Notes: generated from the sequence alone by a model not told the origin. Positions 8,469 through 16,399 are shown, numbered from the stretch's first letter. The stretch is 56,665 bases of DNA from CAZCQG01 sp964500775 (GCA_964500775.1 CAZCQG010000013.1:1-56665), one strand, 5' to 3'. A program made the numbers and translations.

Positions 8469-9307
8469 CGCGTACTACGAACGAAGCGCTATGTAGAGAG
8501 AGTTTTTTAAAACTTCGAGAGTATATCTATGAAAAGAGCGGCATTTTTTTGGAGGAAGAGAAGCACCTTGAAAAGATGGAAAAAAAACTTATTCAAAGGA
8601 TGTACTCGCTAAAAATAGAGGGATTTAAAAAATATTTCCATTTATTGCGCCACGAGGATGAAGGGGGGAGGGAGTTTCAAGAGCTTATTAATGCACTCAC
8701 GGTAAATGAAACCTATTTTTTCCGAGAAAGTTATCAATTTGACGCGATGATAAAATATTTACTCCCCGCGATAGATGCCCTAAAGAAAAAAGACGAGACC
8801 ATAAGAATCCTCTCAGCCCCTTGCTCTAGCGGAGAGGAGGCGTACTCCATAGCTATTCGCCTCACCGAAGATAACGACATAGTACGCAAAAGAGATATTG
8901 AGATAGTGGGAATCGATATAAATTCTATCGTGATAGAAAAGGCGAAAAAAGGGCGTTTTTCGGAGCGATCCGTCCATCTATTGCCGCAAGAGATCAAAGA
9001 GAAGTATTTCAGGGGAGATTCGGGGCATCACGAAATAGACGAAGCTTTGAAGGATGCGATAGAATTTAAAACGGCAAATATTTTTGACAAGGAAAAAATG
9101 TACTCTTTGGGGAAATTTGACATCATTTTTTCGAGAAATATGCTTATATATTTCGACGATGAGAGCAGAAAGAACGCGGTGATGACGTTTTATGATATGC
9201 TCCATAGCGGCGGATATATTTTATTGGGGCATGCAGAGTATATGAGCAGAATCACCCCTATTTTCAATCCGAGAAAATTCGAGGGTGTCTTGGCGTATCA
9301 AAAGTAA
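8465..9307 (+). CDS. cheR: CheR, chemotaxis protein methyltransferase
   Basis: A 280-aa SAM-dependent receptor methyltransferase. The N-terminal helical part includes the family signature LTVNETYFFRE (about residue 78). The SAM-binding part has ILSAPCSSGEEAYSIAI, then VGIDIN and FDIIFSRNMLIYFDDESR. It adds methyl groups to receptor glutamates, opposing CheB, whose gene it overlaps. After cheR the otherwise gap-free operon opens into a 173-base interval holding the structured element at 9324-9444, after which cheY begins. Confidence 0.95.
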   Translation: MTRTTNEALCRESFLKLREYIYEKSGIFLEEEKHLEKMEKKLIQRMYSLKIEGFKKYFHLLRHEDEGGREFQELINALTVNETYFFRESYQFDAMIKYLLPAIDALKKKDETIRILSAPCSSGEEAYSIAIRLTEDNDIVRKRDIEIVGIDINSIVIEKAKKGRFSERSVHLLPQEIKEKYFRGDSGHHEIDEALKDAIEFKTANIFDKEKMYSLGKFDIIFSRNMLIYFDDESRKNAVMTFYDMLHSGGYILLGHAEYMSRITPIFNPRKFEGVLAYQK

Positions 9308-9323
9308 TAACGAATGTTACACT

Positions 9324-9444
9324 TAGCTCTACCCCTGAATTCATGCCAAACTCTAGTCCCGGTTATCCACGATGGGAACCCCAAAACTAAAGTTTTGACC
9401 CATCGGGATAAAGGGCATCGTTTGCCTTGACTTTAGGGGTGCTA
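9324..9444 (+). ncRNA. Structured RNA/cis-element upstream of cheY (copy 1 of a two-member family)
   Basis: A nested, asymmetric hairpin. Outer stem: TAGC 9324-9327 plus ACCCCTGAA 9331-9339 pair with TTTAGGGGT 9432-9440 plus GCTA 9441-9444, and CAAAC 9347-9351 pairs with GTTTG 9420-9424. Inner stem: CCC 9358-9360, a GG/A internal loop, TTATCC 9363-9368, a bulged A and CGATGGG 9370-9376 pair with CCCATCG 9399-9405, GGATAA 9406-9411 and GGG 9413-9415. An AACCCC / GA internal loop leads to the tip AAAACT-aa-AGTTTT (9383-9396). The core matches the element at 53372-53483 read on the minus strand, with compensatory changes. TAATATAA follows at 9450-9457, then AAGGAG at 9466 and the cheY start. There is no U-tract, so it is not a simple terminator. 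Confidence 0.7.
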
Positions 9445-9480
9445 GCGCGTAATATAAAAAGCAACAAGGAGAATAGTTTC

Positions 9481-9864
9481 ATGGCGAATCCGACCGTGAT
9501 TTTTGTAGACGATAGTCAAACCGCGCTCGCATCGACAAAAATCGCTACCGCTACGATGCCTATCGTAGCTAGACAATATTTAAGTGCACAAGAAGCGTTG
9601 CAAGAGATAGAGAGCGGGGCGGTCGTACCCGATTTGATAATCGCTGATTTAAAAATGCCGATAATGGACGGTTTGGAGTTTCTAAAGACGATACGAAATA
9701 CGGAAGGGATAAAAAAAGTTCCGTTTTTGATGCTTAGCGCAGAGGTGAAAGAATCATCCAAAACCGAGGCGAAAATGCTTGGAATCACCGGTTGGATTCA
9801 AAAGCCTTTTAATCCCGCCCAACTCAAGGCGGCGATAAATCGAGTATTGAGGATGGAGCGATGA
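9481..9864 (+). CDS. CheY-like single-domain response regulator
   Basis: A 127-aa receiver-only protein: acidic pair in IFVDDSQTAL, phosphoacceptor D56 in IIADLKMPIMDG, conserved Ser in FLMLSAEVKE and Lys in GWIQKPFNP. It would be phosphorylated by the CheA encoded immediately downstream (4-base overlap) and signal to the flagellar motor or another output. I start it at ATG 9481, with AAGGAG at 9466-9471; the longer upstream reading from 9427 runs into the structured leader and lacks a ribosome binding site. It has no output domain. Whether it binds FliM or serves as a phosphate sink cannot be told from sequence. Confidence 0.9.
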   Translation: MANPTVIFVDDSQTALASTKIATATMPIVARQYLSAQEALQEIESGAVVPDLIIADLKMPIMDGLEFLKTIRNTEGIKKVPFLMLSAEVKESSKTEAKMLGITGWIQKPFNPAQLKAAINRVLRMER

Positions 9865-12227
9865 ATCCGTTATTAGAGCAGTTTTTACTCGAAGCAAGGG
9901 AGAATCTCTCAAGTATAGAGGAGCATCTCCAAAATATAAAGAGCGGCGATGCCGAATCGCTTAATTCGGTGTTTCGTGCGGTGCACACCCTCAAAGGGGG
10001 AGCGGGTATCGTCAAGTTTGATGCGATAAAGGTGATCGCCCACAAAGCGGAAGATTTTCTCGATACACTACGCACGCAAAAACTAGAGTGTAGCGAAGGG
10101 ATGCTTGAGGCGTTGTATGATGCCTTTGATGAGGTGCAAAATCTAGTCGAGGCTTCCGAGCAAAGCGGCGATGTCGTACGAGGCGATATAGAGACCATAG
10201 ATAGGCTCATTACTGCATTGGAGCGGGAATTCGGTGCGCAAAAAGTGCCTACGCCGACATTCAAACTCCCTTTTTGTATTCCCGAGGACAAAGAACATAT
10301 CCTTTTGCGCAATTTCTTGCATCTAAATAGATTGCGAACTATCCCTTTGGAGGATGAGATTCTTGATGAGGCAAATATAAACGATAAACGCCCCTATGTG
10401 ATCTATTTTGATGTTACGCACGGATGTATGGAGTACGGCAACGACCCGATTTATGTCCTTTCGCTTCTCAAAGAGGGGCTTGTTTCGGTGGTGATGCAAT
10501 TAGACGAAGAGGAGGCTAGAGAGCTTACAAATGAGCGAGAAGCGGAGATTTTGGGGCAATTATACGGGCAAATTTTCGCTGTAGTGTACGCAAGCTACCC
10601 CGAGATAGAGAGTGCACTCTATAACTTCTTGGATGATTTGCAGATCGTCCCATTGAGTATGCAAACGCTACTTAATACCTATGATAAAAGGTTTACGACG
10701 ATCGATTTTTTCAAAGACCTCCAAAAAAGCGCTCTTGTCGCTATCGAGAAAAAAGAGAAAGAGAAACTTCGTGACTTGCTAGCAAGCGCGTATTCGCTCG
10801 TCCCGAAAAATAGCTTAGAATCGCTTTTTTTGCAGAGGGTCGAAGGGTTGCTTGATGTATTGGCACAAAGCGATTTTCGAGGATTGGACCGATTTTTTGC
10901 GGCACTTGCCAAAGGTGAGGCGTATCGGTATGATCCCGCCGCTGTCTCGGAAATACCTCCGCTTGTAGAATCCAAAGAGGATATGCAAAAAATCCTCGCC
11001 CCCCAAACAACCAAACAAGAGACGCTAGGCAAAGTAATAAAGGTGGAACAAGAATCGGTAGACACCTTGATGATGCTCGTAGGGGAGCTGCTCGTGGCAA
11101 AAAATTCGCTTCCTTATCTCGCAAATCAAGTAGAGGTTATGGATAGCGAGAGCGTAAGGAGATCGATTTTGGAGAAATACTCTTTTATAAATCGCCTCAC
11201 AAATCGCCTCCAAGATACCATAATGTCGATGCGGATGCTCCCTATAGCATACGTCTTTAGCAGGTATCCGAAGCTGGTGCGGGAGATGAGCAAGGAGCTA
11301 AACAAAAAAGTCCATCTTATTCAAGAAGGCGAAGAGACGAGACTCGATAAAAATATGATAGAAATGCTCGCCGATCCGCTCGTGCACATAGTACGCAATT
11401 CCCTAGATCACGGCATAGAGAATGTCGATGAGCGGATGGCTAGGGGGAAGAATCAAAGCGGCGAAATCGTGATGAAAGCCTACTCGGAATCCAATAGGGT
11501 CGTCATCGAAGTGCGTGACGACGGCAAAGGAATCGACACACAAAAACTGGTGCAAAAAGCTCTGGAGCGGGGACTCATAGATAAAGAAGCGGTCGCTATG
11601 ATGAGCGAGAGTGAAAAAGCGATGCTTATTACCTTGCCCGGATTATCGACGGCGGAGAGCGTCAGCGAATACAGCGGCAGAGGGGTGGGGATGGACGTAG
11701 TGCGGCGCAAGATTGAGGAGTTTGGCGGAAGTATGGAGATACGAAGCGAGGGAGGCAAAGGGACGACTATCAAACTTTCCGTCCCCGCTACGCTCGCTTT
11801 GGCTAATCTGCTGCATGTAATAATCAAAGGGAATCATTACGGATTCCTCATGGAATACGTGAGCGAAACGGTCAAGATCGAGAAAAAAGAGATCGTCTAT
11901 TTTCATAACGAACCCTTCATCTCTTTGCGAGAGCGCCTCATCCCCCTTTTTTGGATGAGAGAGCTACAAGAAATCGATACAAAAGGGGAGAGCGAGTGTT
12001 TGAGCGTAGTAATCCTTCAAGTCAAAGAGAATCCGCTTGCGGTGATCGTCGATGCGCTTTGTGAGCAGCTAGATGTCGTGCAAAAGCCTTTGTCGGGGAT
12101 TCTTGCTACCCATCCCATTATAAGCGGCACGGCGCTTTTGGGGAATGGCGAGATAATAATGACACTCGATCCTTTGGGGATATTTCGCCTTTTTGAAGAG
12201 AGAAGAGGGAAAAAGGAGGGGGCGTGA
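9861..12227 (+). CDS. cheA: CheA, chemotaxis histidine kinase
   Basis: A 788-aa protein. Order: Hpt domain with H42 in AVHTLKGGAG; a long middle region, about 125-340, containing a P2-like module (GCMEYGNDPIYVLSLL); dimerisation helices about 395-455 (VDTLMMLVGELLVAKNSL); HATPase about 460-640 with N-box HIVRNSLDHGIE, G1 DDGKGID and G2 GRGVGMDVVRR; and a C-terminal CheW-like domain to the end. It phosphorylates CheY and CheB in response to receptors. Campylobacterota CheA proteins usually carry a C-terminal receiver (CheAY); this one does not, which fits a separate chemosensory system. It overlaps cheY and the STAS gene by 4 bases each. Confidence 0.95.
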   Translation: MNPLLEQFLLEARENLSSIEEHLQNIKSGDAESLNSVFRAVHTLKGGAGIVKFDAIKVIAHKAEDFLDTLRTQKLECSEGMLEALYDAFDEVQNLVEASEQSGDVVRGDIETIDRLITALEREFGAQKVPTPTFKLPFCIPEDKEHILLRNFLHLNRLRTIPLEDEILDEANINDKRPYVIYFDVTHGCMEYGNDPIYVLSLLKEGLVSVVMQLDEEEARELTNEREAEILGQLYGQIFAVVYASYPEIESALYNFLDDLQIVPLSMQTLLNTYDKRFTTIDFFKDLQKSALVAIEKKEKEKLRDLLASAYSLVPKNSLESLFLQRVEGLLDVLAQSDFRGLDRFFAALAKGEAYRYDPAAVSEIPPLVESKEDMQKILAPQTTKQETLGKVIKVEQESVDTLMMLVGELLVAKNSLPYLANQVEVMDSESVRRSILEKYSFINRLTNRLQDTIMSMRMLPIAYVFSRYPKLVREMSKELNKKVHLIQEGEETRLDKNMIEMLADPLVHIVRNSLDHGIENVDERMARGKNQSGEIVMKAYSESNRVVIEVRDDGKGIDTQKLVQKALERGLIDKEAVAMMSESEKAMLITLPGLSTAESVSEYSGRGVGMDVVRRKIEEFGGSMEIRSEGGKGTTIKLSVPATLALANLLHVIIKGNHYGFLMEYVSETVKIEKKEIVYFHNEPFISLRERLIPLFWMRELQEIDTKGESECLSVVILQVKENPLAVIVDALCEQLDVVQKPLSGILATHPIISGTALLGNGEIIMTLDPLGIFRLFEERRGKKEGA

Positions 12228-12475
12228 AAATAGAAATCTTTGAACGAGGAGTAAAAATAGGAGGATTTGTGGATGCGAACGGCGTCGTGGAGCTACAAGG
12301 GAAGCTGATGATGCTCAAAGAGGGGCAGAACATCATAGATCTAAGCGAATGCGACGATCTGCATACCGCCGCTATCCAACTCCTCTGTGCCTACAAACTC
12401 ACGAAAAACTACGAATTTATTTTTGCGGATGAAAGCGCCTACAGAAAAGCTTTAGAAGGGTGTTTTGGACGGTGA
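12224..12475 (+). CDS. STAS-like small protein in the chemosensory operon
   Basis: An 83-aa protein resembling anti-sigma-factor-antagonist/MlaB STAS domains: a first strand KIEIFERGVKIGGFVDANG and the core IIDLSECDDLHTAAIQLLCAY, matching the STAS pattern DLSxxxxxDSSGLxLL with Thr where SpoIIAA has its phosphorylated Ser. It overlaps cheA and parA by 4 bases each (GTGA with parA), implying coupled translation and a shared complex. A STAS protein is not a standard chemotaxis component, so its job (adaptor, switch or array localisation with ParA) is unknown. The fold assignment is from motif resemblance. Confidence 0.65.
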   Translation: MKIEIFERGVKIGGFVDANGVVELQGKLMMLKEGQNIIDLSECDDLHTAAIQLLCAYKLTKNYEFIFADESAYRKALEGCFGR

Positions 12476-13215
12476 AAAGTATAGTAGTAAGCAATCGCAA
12501 AGGGGGAAGCGCAAAAACGACTACTGCGATAAATCTCGCCGCAGAGCTAGCAAAAAAATACAGCGTCCTCCTTATCGATTTTGATACGCAAGGGCATGCG
12601 ACGTTAGGAGTGGGTTGCGCTCCGTTAGAAGAAGGGGGTGTCCATTCGATTTTTACGGGAAAGACCCTCTCAGAGAGCTTTTTGCCTACGATAATGGAGA
12701 ATCTCACCCTCTCGCCCGCACGACTCGATTTTGATGTTTTTGAGTTTTGCGCTTTGGATGGGGTATTGCGGAATCGCTTTGAAGCAGAGAGTGTGGAGGA
12801 TTTTTTTGATTTTTGTATCATCGACACCCCGCCTACGCATGATGCGCTTTTGAAAAACGCCCTAGAGGTCGCCGATACGGTGATCATCCCCGTTATCCCG
12901 CACCCTCTAGGGGTCATCGCCGCGCAGCAAATGTTTCGCGCGATATTTCAGAGTAGCGACAAAACAAACAACAAAGTCCGTTTTGTCGGAGCGCTTCCGG
13001 TGATGTATAATCCCCATATCCAAGCGCATAAAGAATCGCTCCAAAGAATCTATGAGATATTCGGAAAAGAGCGGGTTTTTGAGCCTATCGGGATAGATAT
13101 TGCTTTGAGTGAGCAGTTTGACAAAAAACAGCCCCTCGTCCTTTCGGAGAAAAGGGGGAGGGGGAGAGAGGATTATGTCGCTTTTACTAGAGAGCTGCTC
13201 AAAAAGATCGGATAA
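12472..13215 (+). CDS. ParA/MinD-type ATPase, probably positioning the chemosensory array
   Basis: A 247-aa Walker-type ATPase. The deviant Walker A is NRKGGSAKTTTAINLA (signature lysine K in KGGxxKT), followed by LLIDFDTQGHAT and Walker B FCIIDTPPT, then VIIPVIPHPLGV. There is no HTH, and no ParB or parS-like sequence nearby, so plasmid-style partitioning is unlikely. Orphan ParA proteins encoded in chemotaxis operons (ParC in Vibrio, PpfA in Rhodobacter) place receptor arrays in the cell, and the context here points the same way. Start GTG 12472 overlaps the STAS stop. The longer reading from 12460 lies inside the STAS gene. Confidence 0.85.
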   Translation: MKSIVVSNRKGGSAKTTTAINLAAELAKKYSVLLIDFDTQGHATLGVGCAPLEEGGVHSIFTGKTLSESFLPTIMENLTLSPARLDFDVFEFCALDGVLRNRFEAESVEDFFDFCIIDTPPTHDALLKNALEVADTVIIPVIPHPLGVIAAQQMFRAIFQSSDKTNNKVRFVGALPVMYNPHIQAHKESLQRIYEIFGKERVFEPIGIDIALSEQFDKKQPLVLSEKRGRGREDYVAFTRELLKKIG

Positions 13216-13230
13216 AAAAAGGAGGCGGAT

Positions 13231-13524
13231 ATGAAAATACTATTTTTTGCCCTTTTAGCTCTTTTGCTTCTCTCTTCTTGTAGTTCGCAAAATGCCGGTT
13301 TCGGGTTTAAAAGCAGCGATTGTAAAGAGGTGTATAAAGAGTGTATGGCAAAGTGCAGTGCAAAAGGGGAGAGTAGGGACAAATGCTCCGTCGCATGCGC
13401 CAAAACCGAAAGTCTTTGCCGTGCGATGAAGATAAAAGGGTGTATGCAGGATTGCAACGCTAAATACGGCAAAGACACCCAAGAGAGCGCAGTATGCAAA
13501 GAGCGGTGCAAGGGCGCAAACTAG
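13231..13524 (+). CDS. Small cysteine-rich lipoprotein with four CX3C motifs
   Basis: A 97-aa protein with a lipoprotein signal (MKILFFALLALLLLSSC, lipobox LSSC, lipidated Cys17). The mature part has an unusual spacing: CMAKC, CSVAC, CMQDC and CKERC, that is four CX3C motifs plus further single Cys. Paired CX3C motifs suggest helical hairpins held by disulfides, sensible in the oxidising periplasm, but no haem (CXXCH) or known metal site is seen. It lies 15 bases after parA with GGAGG before ATG 13231, so it is probably cotranscribed as the last gene of the operon. I do not recognise a family. Confidence 0.75.
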   Translation: MKILFFALLALLLLSSCSSQNAGFGFKSSDCKEVYKECMAKCSAKGESRDKCSVACAKTESLCRAMKIKGCMQDCNAKYGKDTQESAVCKERCKGAN

Positions 13525-13537
13525 CTTCGCCCCCTAT

Positions 13538-14368
13538 TTAGCGTATCGGGATATAGATAAGCGTCCGCAGATTCTCAGGCTTGGTGCGCCTTGGGTCGCG
13601 ATTGAGGTACTCCTCAAAAGGCGGCGCGTCGCGGAGTTCGATGTTGTTTTTGAGCACCCATCCGCCAAAGATTTGGTTATATGTATCCGCTAGTCCCTCA
13701 TAGCTCCCTTTGTGGAGGAATCGTGCACATTTTCCTCCCTCGATGGTCATCTCTTTGATTCCCTCTTCAAGCACCACGTCGTCGTCTTTGGTGATGCACG
13801 CATCATATCGCAACTTTGTCTCTTCCGTCGTCCTTGGGTCGTCGTACCCTACGCCAAATATCCTCGTGTTTTTCCCCACAAGATTCTTTTTGTGTTTAAT
13901 TTTTTGGGTGTAGGCAAACTGCATCAATTTCTCCCACGCTTCGCCGCAAGCCGAATATGCTCCGATATGCCGCACCGCCAAGACGTCGATGGGTTCTACG
14001 GTGATAAATTCGGGTTCTAACATGATAAACTCCTCTACATTTCGTATTTTTTCCGCTTTAAACTCGCTCGGACTCACCCCAAACATCTCTTTGAAAGCGA
14101 CGCAAAAAGCCGAATGCGTCGCATATCCCGCATCTAGCGCTATCTCCGTGACGCTCTCTTTGTGATACTGTATCTTTCGCGCCGCCTTTTGCATTTTGAG
14201 CCGCTTGATGTAGCTAGCGAGGCTCTCTCCGGTATAGGCTAGAAAAATTCTGCAAAAGTGGAATCGAGAATACCCCGAATACTCCATCGCCTCAAAAAGG
14301 GTGATAGAATCGACCTCATTCTCTATTTTTGCCAGCACGCTTTCCAAAACGCTTTCGTATGTTTTCAA
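13538..14368 (-). CDS. AraC-family regulator with GyrI-like effector-binding domain
   Basis: A 276-aa protein: two AraC HTH motifs in the first 105 residues (MEYSGYSRFHFCRIFLAYTG and the second, ATHSAFCVAFKEMFGVSP, closing with the family P-S-x-F/Y), then a GyrI-like/SOUL-type ligand domain from about 115 to 276 (EPIDVLAVRHIGAYSACGEAWEKL, CARFLHKGSYEGLADTYN). Proteins of this layout (Rob/SoxS-related, MarA-GyrI) sense small hydrophobic or cationic compounds and switch on efflux or stress genes. The TTG 14368 start has GGAGG 5 bases upstream. Neighbouring genes do not reveal its targets. Confidence 0.88.
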   Translation of the reverse strand: MKTYESVLESVLAKIENEVDSITLFEAMEYSGYSRFHFCRIFLAYTGESLASYIKRLKMQKAARKIQYHKESVTEIALDAGYATHSAFCVAFKEMFGVSPSEFKAEKIRNVEEFIMLEPEFITVEPIDVLAVRHIGAYSACGEAWEKLMQFAYTQKIKHKKNLVGKNTRIFGVGYDDPRTTEETKLRYDACITKDDDVVLEEGIKEMTIEGGKCARFLHKGSYEGLADTYNQIFGGWVLKNNIELRDAPPFEEYLNRDPRRTKPENLRTLIYIPIR

Positions 14369-14453
14369 GTAGACCTCCGAATCTAAAGCAACCGTAGTTT
14401 ACGGATATTTCGCACCCCGCGCTTTCTAATTTTTGCTATTTGCCTAGAAGTTT

Positions 14454-14837
14454 TTACACTCGTAAAATAAGCCATTGAGATTCGAGTTCTTTGATATGTT
14501 GGAAATGTTTTTTATTTGCCGAACATAGGATAAGGTTATTTTCCACCGCAGTCGCGGCTATAAGTGCATCGGCGGCTCTCATTCCGTGAGAGAGAGCGTA
14601 TTCTTCTACGTAGATTGCGGCTCTTTGCCCTATAAAAGAGGTGAGTTCTATCGTCTCTATGCCGACTTCTTTGATAAAAGAGCGGATGATTTTGTGCTGG
14701 TTTTTGTTTTTAGCGCACTGCAAAAGCTCCATATAGGTGAGGATGCTGATTTTGGGCTCTTTGTCGTTTTGGAGCAATTCCAGCGCCTCCTCTCTCCCTT
14801 TTTGAATCCAAATGAGCACATCGGTATCAAAGAGCAA
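14454..14837 (-). CDS. PIN-domain toxin (VapC family)
   Basis: A 127-aa PIN ribonuclease. The acidic metal-binding residues are visible: D4 and D6 (MLFDTDVLIW), E37 (TYMELLQ) and D90 (RAADALIAATA), followed by LILCSANKKHF. VapC toxins cut tRNA or rRNA when freed from their antitoxin. The gene overlaps the preceding antitoxin gene by 11 bases and lacks its own promoter, the usual antitoxin-first order. Assignment is secure for the fold; the RNA target is unknown. Confidence 0.9.
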   Translation of the reverse strand: MLFDTDVLIWIQKGREEALELLQNDKEPKISILTYMELLQCAKNKNQHKIIRSFIKEVGIETIELTSFIGQRAAIYVEEYALSHGMRAADALIAATAVENNLILCSANKKHFQHIKELESQWLILRV

Positions 14838-15069
14838 ACCGCCCCCCTCTTAGCGTATCCATCGTACTTGCCACATCGATTTCTTCGTCGCGATACATAC
14901 CGAAAAACGGATGGGATTTGATGTTTTTTCTCTCCTTTGGATTCTCGCTTGTCGGGATTATTTTCCCCTTTTGCACACCCCTGTAGAGTATCTCCACACT
15001 CTCATTTCTATCAAGTGCCCGTAGCACATCTTTGGCTTTATAACGCAGATCAACGATAGAAGCTTGCAT
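14827..15069 (-). CDS. Phd/VapB-like antitoxin
   Basis: An 80-aa protein starting MQASIVDLRYKAKDVLRALDRNESVEILYRGVQKGKI, the Phd/YefM-like DNA-binding fold, with a charged C-terminal tail (SHPFFGMYRDEEIDVASTMDTLRGGR) that would thread over the PIN toxin. It is first in the operon. The promoter and a perfect palindrome at 15085-15108 lie immediately upstream, fitting conditional autorepression by the complex. Start ATG 15069 with AAAGGA upstream. Confidence 0.85.
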   Translation of the reverse strand: MQASIVDLRYKAKDVLRALDRNESVEILYRGVQKGKIIPTSENPKERKNIKSHPFFGMYRDEEIDVASTMDTLRGGRFAL

Positions 15070-15084
15070 CTATATCCTTTGTCA

Positions 15085-15108
15085 AATGTATAGTTTGTAT
15101 TATACATT
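15085..15108 (-). promoter_or_regulatory. Promoter and palindromic operator of the PIN toxin-antitoxin operon
   Basis: AATGTATA (15085-15092) and TATACATT (15101-15108) form a perfect 8-bp inverted repeat with an 8-base centre. On the minus strand the -10 TATAAT (complement of 15099-15104) lies inside the right arm, so a bound repressor would cover the promoter. The site also overlaps the last codons and stop of the upstream VOC gene. Binding by the antitoxin is inferred from position. Confidence 0.7.
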
Positions 15109-15567
15109 AAAATGAAATTTTTCCAACGTCTCCATATCTATATGCGTTTTAGCGCTCACCTCTTCTAGCGTATCCCCCGCGTCCAAAAACCTTTGAATCG
15201 TGGTTGAGAGCGATTCTGCTACTTCGATGATATGGCTATCGGGGTCAAGCGCACGGAATACGAGCTGCCCCCACGGCTGGGCGATAATGGGGTGGATAAT
15301 CGTCGCACCCGAATCTTTTACCCTCTCAAAGTCCCCTTCAAGATTCTCGCTCTCAAAACACAGCTCAAACTCCTGCGACCCCTTTTTCTCTCTACTAGCC
15401 CCAAATATCGTCCCTAGCGCAAACCCCCTCTGCCAGATAGAAAACCCGCCGACAAACGCCACGTGCGCGCCGTTATCCATCAAAATCTCCTGCCCCAAAA
15501 CCTCGGCATAGAATCGCTTTGAAGATGCGACATCTTCGACAAATAGTGCATTTAAAGATAATTTCAC
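15100..15567 (-). CDS. VOC (glyoxalase/bleomycin-resistance) family protein
   Basis: A 155-aa protein with two beta-alpha-beta-beta-beta modules: KLSLNALFVEDVASSKRFYAEVLG at the start, and FERVKDSGATIIHPIIAQPWG followed by FRALDPDSHIIEVAE, where the metal-binding Glu stands. About 35 residues after the fold look like a short helical tail. The substrate is unknown. I start it at GTG 15567, as AAGGAG sits 5 bases upstream; GTG 15573 overlaps that site. A decayed, frameshifted copy of its first half is present at 20308-20452. Confidence 0.85.
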   Translation of the reverse strand: MKLSLNALFVEDVASSKRFYAEVLGQEILMDNGAHVAFVGGFSIWQRGFALGTIFGASREKKGSQEFELCFESENLEGDFERVKDSGATIIHPIIAQPWGQLVFRALDPDSHIIEVAESLSTTIQRFLDAGDTLEEVSAKTHIDMETLEKFHFNV

Positions 15568-15607
15568 GACCACTCCTTTTTTGGGGAATTATATCCCATG
15601 CGGATTC

Positions 15608-16399
15608 TTATGTCTTGTAAAAATCGGACAACAAAGGATGGTTTGAGGGGGCGATGCCGCCGTATTTTTGAAAATCACGCACGAGATGGGCGTGGTCAAA
15701 ATAGCCGCAATCTTGCGCTAGGAGGGAGATGTTTTTACTCCTGTCGATTCTTTGCAAAGCGTGATTGAAACGCACTATGGAGGCGTAGCTTTTCGCCCCG
15801 ATGCCTAGATGTGCGGTAAATGCCCGATGGATCGTCCTCTCGCTTTTTCCGATATATCGCGCTAATTGCGGGATAGTGATATTGCCGCTGTTTTGGCGGA
15901 TAAGTTCTAAAAGCGGCGCGATTTCAAAAGGGGTGTTTTTTTGAGGGCGCAATGAACGGACATACCGCCCAAGCGCCGCATCGACAAAAGAGGCGATACG
16001 CTCCGCATCACCAAAAAACGCCGCCTCCTGCAAAGCCCTCCCGAGCGCCTCGCCGAAAATATCGTACACATCAATACTCTGCGAATCTAGCCCCGCCATC
16101 GAAGAGGCACAAAAGTGAGGTAGCATACTATTCCGCACTCGGATTCCAAATACCTTGGAATCTCCTCCACTTCGCACACACGCCGCCTCCTCGCTTATCG
16201 TACAAAGCACACTCTCACCCCTGCGAGAGAGCACCTCCCCGCACTCCCCAAGCAAATCCGCCCCGCAATTTATCACGATGTCCGCCCTGCCGTCCGCGGC
16301 GATGATATGGGGTGAAGCATCCCGTGATTCCATATACCAATAGCTTTCGATATATCTGGAAACTTCGAAGGATGGTGCGAAGAGGCGGAAGTTTGTCAT
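15608..16399 (-). CDS. AraC-family transcriptional regulator
   Basis: A 263-aa protein with an N-terminal sensor part (FEVSRYIESYWYMESRD, the DUF6597 type) and C-terminal double HTH (ITIPQLARYIGKSERTIHRAFTAHLGIGAKSYASIVRFNHAL, then YFDHAHLVRDFQKYGGIAPS). Regulated genes are not evident. A -10 TATAAT on the minus strand (complement of 16431-16436) lies 32 bases before the ATG, within the 24-bp repeat at 16420-16443. The VOC gene lies 40 bases downstream in the same direction and may be cotranscribed. Confidence 0.85.
   Translation of the reverse strand: MTNFRLFAPSFEVSRYIESYWYMESRDASPHIIAADGRADIVINCGADLLGECGEVLSRRGESVLCTISEEAACVRSGGDSKVFGIRVRNSMLPHFCASSMAGLDSQSIDVYDIFGEALGRALQEAAFFGDAERIASFVDAALGRYVRSLRPQKNTPFEIAPLLELIRQNSGNITIPQLARYIGKSERTIHRAFTAHLGIGAKSYASIVRFNHALQRIDRSKNISLLAQDCGYFDHAHLVRDFQKYGGIAPSNHPLLSDFYKT

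Noticed and set aside
9324..9444. c-di-GMP-I riboswitch, integron attC site or transcription terminator
   Set aside because: The GEMM core, the attC RYYYAAC/GTRRRY ends and a U-tract are all missing.
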